Assembly: GCF_964340395.1 (NCBI RefSeq)
Contig: NC_135567.1
Span: 2,655,109-2,719,108 of the forward strand
Direction: 5' to 3'
Source: Glandiceps talaboti
Lineage: Eukaryota > Hemichordata > Enteropneusta > Spengelidae
DNA length: 64,000 bases
In this document: positions 35,428 through 42,265 of the stretch, piece after piece
Numbering within the stretch: the first letter of the stretch is position 1
Layout: every line of letters starts with the position of its first letter
Made by a program: the position numbers and the translations under genes
The notes under the pieces: generated by a model
The model's input: only the letters and a program-made list of their open reading frames with translations
What the model was told of the DNA's origin: nothing
The model's database searches: none

Positions 35428-37110
35428 TTAAGGTTGGTGTGTAGAATTTAAAATATAATTTCTTAGTTCATTTTTGAACTGTTGCCTGGACATGTTAATT
35501 TTTAGGTGACTTGGTAAAGAGTTCCAGTGCTTTGTCGCTGCATATTTGAAATTGTGTTGGGTGATGGTCAATTTTATCAATGGTGGACGAAAGTTACCAC
35601 TGGAGGCTGAACGGTTTTGATATGTATGAATGGGACGGTCAAAATACTTTTCTATGTTGTGGGGATAACGATTATTTCTAAGATCATACACGAAAATACA
35701 GGAGGAAAATTTACTAAGTTGAAATATATTTAGAACATTAAGTTGGTTAAAAAGGGGTTCAGAGTGTGCGTTGAAATCAGTGAATGTTATCAAGCGGACA
35801 AATTTCTTTTGTAGTCGGAATATTGGGTCGAGAAGAGTTTGGTAAGTATTGCCCCAAATCTCTAAACAATATGTAAAGTGTGGTAAAATAAATGAATTAT
35901 ATATCATGATAAGGGTCGATCTGGGAACAAAGTGACGTAAACGTGAAATAATTCCTACTTTTTTGTTAACAACTTTGATGATATTTTCTATGTGAGATTT
36001 CCAAGAAAGAGAAGGATCAATAGAAACACCGAGGTAACTTGCAGATGAAACTTGCTCTATCGTCGTACTGCCAACATAAAGATTACCTTCCAAAGTTATA
36101 TTTCTCTGTGGCGTTTTAATCAACATGAAATTGGTTTTCCCTTCATTAATAGTAAGTTTGTTAGCCATGCACCATCTAATCACATGTTGGAACTCTTCAT
36201 TGATAGTGTTGAGGTTAAGTTTTGGGGAATACAATGGTCGAAATAAATTTGTATCATCGGCGAAAAGTCTGAAATTGAAATAGTTGGTGGAGTTGCAAAT
36301 ATCATTGATATAAATGAGAAAAAGGGTCGGGCCGAGAATTGATCCCTGAGGCACGCCACACTGGATTTGCTGTGGACTTGAAGATTTCCCGCCAACAATT
36401 ACGGATTGATGACGTTTATAAAGGTAGCTACGAAACCAGTTTAGCGATTCACCCCTAATCCCATAGATATGTAACTTGCGTAATAAAATTTCGTGATTTA
36501 TGGTGTCAAAAGCTTTCTTGAAATCGATAAATATTCCAAAGGTTGTATTTCCATTGTCCATCGTATTAGTTAATTCTGCGACAATGTCGACAAGGGCCAA
36601 TTTAGTGCTGTAGCGTTTGCGAAAACCATACTGAATATCTGATAGGATGTTGAATTTGTCTAAATAGGAAACAATTTGCTTATTAACGATAATTTCGAAA
36701 ATTTTGCTGAAAACGGGTAGTACTGAAATAGGTCTGTAATTCCCAACGTTAAGAGGGGACCCCTTCTTATACAATGGTGTAACTTTTGCAAACTTAAGTG
36801 CCTCGGGGAACATTCCTTTGGTAAGTGACATATTAATAATATGCGAAAGGGGACTAGAAATGTGATTAGCTGCATGCTTGGCCAACAAGGGATGGATGAG
36901 ATCGTAACCAGACGCTTTGTTTGTGTCAAGGGACAGTAATTCTTCTGCAATATCTTCAGCAACAACTGGTCTAAAAAAGAAAGAGTTGTTGTAATTTCCT
37001 GTTACGAACTGTTCAAAATCGATATCGGACGATATGTTAGATGCTAAGTTAGGACCAATATTTGCCCTGAAGTTGTTAATCCCATGTCTGATGTCTTCTT
37101 GTTTTGTAAG
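35428..37110 (-). CDS. CR1-like reverse transcriptase (ORF2 without endonuclease)
   Basis: The frame is open from at least 37110 to the stop at 35428; the conventional start near 36888 is not a true N-terminus. Upstream residues in frame (GINNFRANIGPNLASNIS and SFFFRPVVAEDIAEEL) belong to the usual linker before the fingers. The core shows NKASGYDLIHPLLAKH, KVTPLYKKGSPLNVGNYRPI, FIDFKKAFDTINHE (catalytic Asp), CGVPQGSILGPTLFLIYIND and FNFRLFADDTNLF with intact FADD. The thumb reads IEQVSSASYLGVSIDPSLSW and the C-terminus NFKYAATKHWNSLPSHLK. The RT domain looks undamaged over 486 codons. It would copy element RNA by target-primed synthesis, but with the endonuclease deleted this copy could not nick DNA itself. 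Confidence 0.85.
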   Translation of the reverse strand, partial: LTKQEDIRHGINNFRANIGPNLASNISSDIDFEQFVTGNYNNSFFFRPVVAEDIAEELLSLDTNKASGYDLIHPLLAKHAANHISSPLSHIINMSLTKGMFPEALKFAKVTPLYKKGSPLNVGNYRPISVLPVFSKIFEIIVNKQIVSYLDKFNILSDIQYGFRKRYSTKLALVDIVAELTNTMDNGNTTFGIFIDFKKAFDTINHEILLRKLHIYGIRGESLNWFRSYLYKRHQSVIVGGKSSSPQQIQCGVPQGSILGPTLFLIYINDICNSTNYFNFRLFADDTNLFRPLYSPKLNLNTINEEFQHVIRWCMANKLTINEGKTNFMLIKTPQRNITLEGNLYVGSTTIEQVSSASYLGVSIDPSLSWKSHIENIIKVVNKKVGIISRLRHFVPRSTLIMIYNSFILPHFTYCLEIWGNTYQTLLDPIFRLQKKFVRLITFTDFNAHSEPLFNQLNVLNIFQLSKFSSCIFVYDLRNNRYPHNIEKYFDRPIHTYQNRSASSGNFRPPLIKLTITQHNFKYAATKHWNSLPSHLKINMSRQQFKNELRNYILNSTHQP

Positions 37111-37739
37111 AGTTTCTTTGCTTTATATATTCTGTTACGAACACTTCTTCTGGTGAACCGAACAATTATGGCGGGTGTCGATTGGTCTCTTCTCTTTGAA
37201 AGTCGATGGCTGATGTCAATCTCGCTCACTAATAGTGGTACACCAACAGCTTCTGCCACTCTTTTCACGATGTCATCAGTGTTTTCTCCCTGGGATTCTG
37301 GTACTCCGTGTATTTCTAGATTATTCCGTCGTGTGTATTGCTGCAATTCTTCAATTTCGTTGTCTTTATCTTTGAGTTGTCTGTCTGTCTCTTCTACTTT
37401 CTGACGTAGGACTATGTTTTCTTCGAGGAGGTCTTGGACTTGGTTTCTAAAATCCTCGAAAAATGTGTTCATGTATGTGACGGAGTGCTGAAGTTGTTCT
37501 ATTGTAGGTGCCATTAACGATAACCGGTCTACTTTCTGGCATAAAGTATCGAGTCTTCTTTCGATGTTGAATGTTTGTGAAGACATACCAGGTGCACCTT
37601 CCACCATCTTGTCTTTGTTGTTGTCACCCACCTTCTCACTAGGTCGTGGAAAACGCTTTCCTTCGCACTTCCTACATAAATGTAAGTCACCTTGGGCAAG
37701 TCGAACGCCTCTAGTAGTTTCACAGTCATTGCATTTCAT
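37044..37739 (-). CDS. CR1-like ORF1 protein (zinc finger, coiled coil, RRM-like), truncated
   Basis: Starts at ATG 37739 with MKCNDCETTRGVRLAQG and LHLCRKCEGKRF, giving two CxxC pairs typical of a small zinc-binding module. A coiled coil follows (about residues 60-135, VDRLSLMAP to DKDNEIEELQ), then QQYTRRNNLEIHGVPESQ and PAIIVRFTRRSVRNRIYKAK, the RRM-like nucleic-acid-binding core of this ORF1 class. The frame ends at 37044, soon after the deletion junction: its last residues overlap, in another frame, the linker that precedes the reverse transcriptase. The normal C-terminus is therefore replaced. Confidence 0.8.
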   Translation of the reverse strand: MKCNDCETTRGVRLAQGDLHLCRKCEGKRFPRPSEKVGDNNKDKMVEGAPGMSSQTFNIERRLDTLCQKVDRLSLMAPTIEQLQHSVTYMNTFFEDFRNQVQDLLEENIVLRQKVEETDRQLKDKDNEIEELQQYTRRNNLEIHGVPESQGENTDDIVKRVAEAVGVPLLVSEIDISHRLSKRRDQSTPAIIVRFTRRSVRNRIYKAKKLLQNKKTSDMGLTTSGQILVLT

Positions 37740-37826
37740 TTTGTTTGCATGTGAATGGTGTATTACAACTGTTGCGATGTCACTTTGCGGAGCGGTGTTT
37801 TCAACGTGCTCACTCCGTGCTCACTT

Positions 37827-37835
37827 CTGTAGGGT
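37827..37835 (+). ncRNA. Hammerhead ribozyme, 3' part with cleavage site
   Basis: CTGT (stem III), A at 37831 (cleavage-site residue, GTA triplet) and GGGT (stem I) pair with CAG at 34987-34989 and ACCC at 34952-34955. With the retrotransposon removed, stem III becomes ACAG/CTGT with a two-base loop. The flank CAATAGCATGTAATTTTG and onward equals the inverted flank at 34864-34900. Confidence 0.75.
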
Positions 37836-37869
37836 CAATAGCATGTAATTTTGTTCAAATTTTCAAAAC

Positions 37870-37872
<3 letters not shown>

Positions 37873-37957
<85 letters not shown>
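37873..37957. repeat. (TA)n microsatellite between two hammerhead flanks
   Basis: About 42 TA units separate the flank of the split plus-strand hammerhead from the flank of the intact minus-strand hammerhead. Confidence 0.95.
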
Positions 37958-37961
<4 letters not shown>

Positions 37962-37992
37962 AGGGTAGAAGAAAATCAAGTCGGGTTTTTCG

Positions 37993-38034
37993 TCTCTACA
38001 AGCCTGTTTCGTGAGTAAATCACTCGTCAGGAGA
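37993..38034 (-). ncRNA. Intact type I hammerhead ribozyme (Penelope-like/retrozyme class)
   Basis: Minus strand, 5'-3': TCTC (stem I), CTGACGA (core, variable position 7 = C), GTGA/TCAC stem II with a TTTAC loop, GAAA, then ACA/TGT stem III with a GGCT loop, the GTA cleavage triplet and GAGA (stem I). Every invariant core residue is present, and both flanking stems pair without mismatch. Predicted self-cleavage lies between 37997 and 37996. The short stem III matches the minimal hammerheads described in Penelope-like retroelements; the parent element type is inferred. Confidence 0.85.
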
Positions 38035-38060
38035 TGTTGATGTTATATATATATATATAA

Positions 38061-38243
38061 CACTGAGTGTCAATCTGCTAAGACAGTGCTCTATACCACA
38101 GTGGCAGAGCGCAATAGCAATATATTGTGCGATCAACAGACAACTCCGAGTTACAACCAAGAAAGAGTTCCAGTACTACCAAAACTATTGCGCTCTGCCA
38201 CTGCGGTATAGAACACTGTCTTAGCAGATTGATACTCACCGAG
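38061..38243. repeat. Large imperfect inverted repeat next to the hammerhead
   Basis: Arms of about 57-60 bp (38061-38117 and 38185-38243) share CAATCTGCTAAGACAGTG, TCTATACC and CAGTGGCAGAGCGCAATAG in opposite orientation with a few mismatches. They enclose a 66-bp spacer. A short (TA)n precedes the left arm. It may be a terminal part of the same retroelement. Confidence 0.8.
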
Positions 38244-38249
38244 TTATGG

Positions 38250-39130
38250 CAACTATTATCGGGAAAACTTGACCATAAACAAATAAGATGGATTACAAAT
38301 AACTAAAAGCAATGACTAAACTGAAAACAACTAATTTACTGTAACTACCACGACGCTTCGCTAGACAGGTAGTAAAAAAAACACTGTAAGAGTGAAAACA
38401 TTACCTTGTACGCGGTCTGCTCACGTAATCACACACGGTGACCATTGTAATAGATTGCCAATGATGACAGCTATGACGGCATGCTTTCAAAACAAACACA
38501 GGCCTTACCACATCTTACAACAAGGTCAAGGACGTACACCACCGAGTCGACATCGATCAAAACACACATGTGAACGCGGCTATCGTACAAATTACGGCAA
38601 TGCCTGCCTTGTGACAAAACAGCCACACTCGGGCTTTCTGCGTATACCATGTTACCCTAATTGGTAACGCACATAAACAAAAAATCGGCATAGTTTTTCC
38701 TTTACAATATCTTGGGTTATCGTTAAAATATGAACATTCTGGTTATAGTATATTTACTTGAAAGACAGTGCCGATGAATTGTGAAATTTGTGTAAAGATT
38801 GTTTGGTTGTGAATGTGCGAACGGTGAAATGTGTAAATTAGGATTGCATACCCTGTCTAAATTATAGTGTGCGGAGAAAGTGATGTGAGTGAGAGCGGCC
38901 GCGCCCTTAGCAACCAATTGCAACAATGTATTACCCGACTCTCGAGCTACATGTTGACATACATATTTATTGAACTTACACCATAGACAAGTAAGTACAC
39001 ATACATCTACCACTACAATAAGAAAAGACTGGGTTTTTAAAATTTATATTGACATTTTTGTTATTTTTGATAATCACAATCTTAGCTTTATTGTGCCATA
39101 ATGCCCATGCATCACGGTGCTAAATATGGT
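38250..39130. other. Non-coding sequence, nothing recognised
   Basis: Two ORFs of 91 and 96 codons on opposite strands have no motifs. Confidence 0.4.
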
Positions 39131-39139
39131 TCATTTACA

Positions 39140-39716
39140 TTAATGACGTGGAGAATACAATGTCTGAAAACATTTACCAGCTTTCTTTATCATCTGCTCC
39201 ATGAAGATTTCATCAAAATACACTTGCTGAATTATTTCACCCACAGGTGACCAAATAACAAAATAGCTACACGGAATACCAACTAAAAACATGTGTAGCT
39301 GGACTTGATAAAAATATGGATGAGTTCGCTTTAAAACATACTTTCCACCAATGTTTTGCATACAAAATGATGCATCTGATTCTGTTTGCATTTGTGGAGT
39401 CCTATCTTTACATTTGAGGGGAAACTTGACTTCAGCTGTGAAAATTCCATGGCTCTCACATCTAATTAAAGCATCAGGGGGACCAGCAAGAAAGATATAC
39501 TTAGTGCTTCTATACAGACCACATTGTAAACTTTCAACTCTTACATGCCCATCATTTATTAGACGCACTTTCAAACTTTCAATGGCATCTATTTCATGAA
39601 TACAACCATAACATAAGACTCACATTGTCACACTTTATCAAAAACTCATTATACAGGAGGTCATGGAACAATGGGTTGTAGCGTTTAGTCAGCAGTTTGA
39701 CTAGCTTTGTTGACAT
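39140..39716 (-). pseudogene. Second YqaJ-type nuclease fragment, catalytic motifs retained
   Basis: The minus frame ending at 39140 reads IFLAGPPDALIRCESHGIFT with the metal Asp, AEVKFPLKCKDRTP with the E-x-K pair, then FCMQNIGGKYVLKRTHPYFY, QVQLHMFLVGIP and CSYFVIWSPVGE. This is the YqaJ/PD-(D/E)xK fold in family order and, unlike the copy at 3.3 kb, it keeps E-V-K. Upstream in another frame, MSTKLVKLLTKRYNPLFHDL and LLYNEFLIKCDN (from 39716) looks like an earlier exon ending in a GTGAGT donor. The gap to the next frame is only about 35 bp, too short for a normal intron, so a frameshift is likelier. It is probably another transposon accessory nuclease. Confidence 0.65.
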
Positions 39717-40057
39717 TGGTACAGATTACTTGTATGTGTCAGGATGTGTATACGTAACACGGCACTTTTTACACCTGTTTTCTCAAGTTTAAAGGGACAT
39801 GGTCTGCAACTTTTGCGTATTTCTTTGCATTTTTGTTTCCTTTTTAAAGGTTACTCATATTATACAACTTACTGTAGCTTGTCTAAACAGCGGTTAGTCA
39901 CTGGCAAACCTGTACGCAATAAACTGCTGTGATACGATATCTGATTAAATGGTACGTCTTTTTAATCGACCCCTGACCCCGTTCAAACCAGTAACGTCGA
40001 TGTTCAAACGCGAGAATTTGACCCGGTCACCTAACGGTTTTCGTTTGAACGCAAATA

Positions 40058-40069
40058 TGCGCATGCGCA
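40058..40069 (+). promoter_or_regulatory. NRF1-type palindrome in a probable promoter
   Basis: TGCGCATGCGCA is a perfect match to the NRF1 consensus (YGCGCAYGCGCR). It lies 43 bp upstream of the ATG at 40112 in a CpG-richer patch with no TATA box, as in TATA-less animal promoters. Function is inferred from position. Confidence 0.5.
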
Positions 40070-40111
40070 ATCACTACGACCTCTTCAACATGGCAGACAC
40101 CAACAGTACAG

Positions 40112-40275
40112 ATGCAAGGTCGTCCAACTCTTACGGATTCAGCCAGGAAACGAAGGAAAACAAAATCGTCCATCGGCAAAATAAATATATTTGGACAGAT
40201 CGACCGCTGGAAAGCACTGAAAGAGGCAAATTCGCTACAATTTCACTGGAAAGTCGCGGAGTTTCTTTTAGACTG
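40112..40275 (+). CDS. First coding exon of a spliced gene (family of unknown function)
   Basis: From ATG 40112 the frame reads a basic segment (SARKRRKTKSSIGKINIFG) and then IDRWKALKEANSLQFHWKVA and EFLLD. It ends in phase 2 at a consensus donor (GACTG then GTAAGT). The pattern 'NIG..DRW..LK...G......VA.FLLD.Y' recurs at the N-terminus of uncharacterised proteins of aquatic animals. Joining to the exon at 50524 restores an open frame across the junction, whereas the overlapping frame from the ATG at 40090, with a good Kozak context, hits a stop there. I therefore prefer this start. The intron is about 10.2 kb because a Gypsy element occupies it. Confidence 0.6.
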
Positions 40276-40450
40276 GTAAGTATAGCTGTAAGTACATACG
40301 CATTTCCTGTCTGTGAATGACACATGAACAGCTGAGTTGTGTTTACATTCGTGTATACATTGATGTATTTGTTGAAATTTAGCGAGTATATCACTCACAT
40401 GCAAGGGTATTTTAGAATTGAAATCTTTAACGCAGATACAGTGAATAGTT

Positions 40451-40500
40451 GTTTGTTTGTGACACCATATTTACGTTTATGACATTGGCGAAAAAGCATG
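40451..40500 (+). repeat. Left copy of a tandem duplication flanking the Gypsy insertion
   Basis: GTTTGTTTGTGAC, ATTTACGTTTATGACATTGG and CGAAAAAGCATG are repeated with three substitutions and a two-base indel at 49859-49906, right after the other LTR. An ancestral tandem repeat of about 60 bp whose junction took the insertion explains both this and the 4-bp GTTT target duplication. Confidence 0.75.
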
Positions 40501-40511
40501 AATATTTGTTT

Positions 40512-40559
40512 TGTAGAGAACCAGCTTACCCTGAATGTACGGTATTGGTTATCCACGAA

Positions 40560-40591
<32 letters not shown>

Positions 40592-40739
40592 TAATGATAA
40601 TATACGCTGTAAATATAGTCCGTCTTAATCATCAGAAGTCTTCTCTCACACTGGACTCGGCTGCTCCGGTGGCGCTGTTGACAGTGGCGCCCCCGGTTAG
40701 AGGACGTACTCCCGGGGGTGCCAGTCCTATTCCACTACA
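40512..40739 (-). repeat. Gypsy 3' LTR
   Basis: 228 bp bounded by TG...CA (plus-strand TGTAGAGAACC...CCACTACA). It matches 49628-49858 across its length; the only difference I can see is one AGT unit in the internal (AGT)n tract. Confidence 0.95.
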
Positions 40740-40754
40740 CTCATCCCCACCTTA
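40740..40754 (-). promoter_or_regulatory. Polypurine tract
   Basis: AAGGTGGGGATGAG on the minus strand directly abuts the 3' LTR, as needed for plus-strand priming in reverse transcription. Confidence 0.75.
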
Positions 40755-41070
40755 AAAGGACTGTAATGTCACCAGTGATTTAATACAGCTGGACTGGAGT
40801 AGGGCCAATCATTCTAGGTTCAAACTGCCAACCGTGCGCACGGTAACTTGGGCAATTTGAACTTGTTGTTGACTTTGGTTGATGTATCCTTGCCCTATGG
40901 ATGAGCCAGTGTGTTGATGGATGGCATTTATACTGAAGTGGGTGTTCCTTGGAGTTGATCCCCGTTTGGTGCGGGATGTCAACTCCCAGTAAACACTTTG
41001 CTGATGATTTTGCGGTTCAGTGCCCCTCCCCCCAGTTAGCCCCGTGAGTGCGGGACTACAGTGAACCCTC

Positions 41071-42234
41071 CTACTTGGGATCCATATTCTTAAACTGAGT
41101 CCGTTGTTGTGGACTCAGTTCACCCAAGATGGCTACCAGTACTCGCCAGTGGAGAAGAGTAGCTGGTGAGTTAGGGGGATCCAGGGAGTATTGATCTGGT
41201 ACGAACCACCCCATTCGTCTCGTCACCTTAGTAAATAGGACGCTGTATTCCGGGGACAGTTTGGTGTTTTGCGGGATTTTTCCCGTTAAATTGTTGCGGA
41301 CAAACTGCCACAAGTCCGGGATTGGGAGGTCTTCGCCACAGGTCCATGTCGTTAGCTGGCAAAGGAGATGGTAAATTGGTTTAAACTCTTTGCCTTCCAG
41401 GGTCTTTCCCAGGGTGGCCTTCTCCCATAGTTGTTCTGGGATGTGCTTGCTGAAGCAATGGAGTTTCAGTTTCCTTGTCCAGCTATTACATCCTGGGATT
41501 GGGCATGGGGATGAACGTCTGGGATGGTTTTCTTGTGATGTTACCATGGTGACTTGTCTGGTGGGTAGACAGCTTAGTGGTGGCCTGGTGTCGTCGCCTT
41601 TGCTGGACTTTCCACTACCCGGTTCACGGGTTTCTGTGGACTCCAGTCTCCTTTTCTTTGGCTGGCTGCCACTGGTACTTGGTCTGACAGGTACTGGGGC
41701 TGGGTCCGTTTTGGGGCGGACATCAACCACCAGTCCCTTGTCAGTGATGTTTGTGGTTCTGGATGGAGAGTTACCTTGGTTGCTGCTGCCATTCGATCGT
41801 ATTGTTACCAGAGTTGAGTCCGTTTTGGTGCGGACGTCAACTACCAGTCCCTCATCGGTGACATTGGCAGTTCTGGTTGAAGAGGGGGGTGGCCTCCTGG
41901 CTTTTCCTCTTTGCTGGTATCTATGGGGGTCCAGAGGGTGCGGCAATTTATTAAGACGCCAGGTGTCATCGTCCATGATTAGTGGGATGTATTCATGTGC
42001 TGCGTCTATCCACCAATATCTTCGTCTCTTCACCGCCAAGTGGTACTGGTCTAACAGCAGCTCTTGTATGTGGGCGATTGATATATACGTTATGAGGAGG
42101 CAGATCTCTTTTGGGTGGGTGCTCACTCCCCTCCTACTTTGGTATCGGATGTAATCCTCCTTCTCCCTCCCTATTTTACCAAGGTCCTCTTTTCTTTCAT
42201 TCTTCCAATATCTTTTTTTGTTGTCGTCAGCCAT
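41071..42234 (-). CDS. Gypsy third ORF, 387 aa, unknown product with a C2H2-like finger
   Basis: ATG 42234 starts 32 bp after the end of pol. The N-terminus is charged (MADDNKKRYWKNERKEDLG). Residues about 115-190 hold two tandem copies of a segment beginning NVTDEGLVVDVRTKTD and NITDKGLVVDVRPKTD. A C-x4-C...H-x4-H finger follows (CPIPGCNSWTRKLKLHCFSK then HIPEQLW). The C-terminal 120 residues are Trp- and Leu-rich (LTTWTCGEDLPIPDLWQFV). There is no signal peptide or membrane segment, so it is not an envelope protein despite its position. How it is expressed is unknown; a spliced RNA is possible. Function is unknown. Confidence 0.75.
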   Translation of the reverse strand: MADDNKKRYWKNERKEDLGKIGREKEDYIRYQSRRGVSTHPKEICLLITYISIAHIQELLLDQYHLAVKRRRYWWIDAAHEYIPLIMDDDTWRLNKLPHPLDPHRYQQRGKARRPPPSSTRTANVTDEGLVVDVRTKTDSTLVTIRSNGSSNQGNSPSRTTNITDKGLVVDVRPKTDPAPVPVRPSTSGSQPKKRRLESTETREPGSGKSSKGDDTRPPLSCLPTRQVTMVTSQENHPRRSSPCPIPGCNSWTRKLKLHCFSKHIPEQLWEKATLGKTLEGKEFKPIYHLLCQLTTWTCGEDLPIPDLWQFVRNNLTGKIPQNTKLSPEYSVLFTKVTRRMGWFVPDQYSLDPPNSPATLLHWRVLVAILGELSPQQRTQFKNMDPK

Positions 42235-42265
42235 ATTGTTGATGCCTGGAGAGAGAGAAAAATTG

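Larger units (their letters stand above)
34990..37825 (-). mobile_element. CR1/Jockey-superfamily retrotransposon lacking its endonuclease
   Basis: Element in minus orientation: 5' UTR (37740-37825), ORF1, reverse transcriptase frame, then a 3' UTR with an AATAAA signal near 35010 and a tail of ATTCA-type repeats ending in six A (plus-strand TTTTTTGAATTGAATTG at 34990). The whole unit sits inside the stem III loop of a hammerhead ribozyme. The endonuclease region between ORF1 and the reverse transcriptase is absent, so it is an internally deleted copy. Target-site duplication is very short or ambiguous. Confidence 0.85.

Noticed and set aside
35195-35431. Thr-His-Ile/Tyr-Val-Cys repeat ORFs.
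   Set aside because: Translations of the (CATA)n tract in the 3' UTR of the CR1-like element.
40090-40320. Overlapping frame from the ATG at 40090 in a good Kozak context.
   Set aside because: It does not stay open across the splice junction to 50524, whereas the frame from 40112 does and matches a recurrent family pattern.
41390-42154. 254-codon plus-strand ORF.
   Set aside because: Antisense shadow of the Gypsy third ORF; no motifs and no start context.
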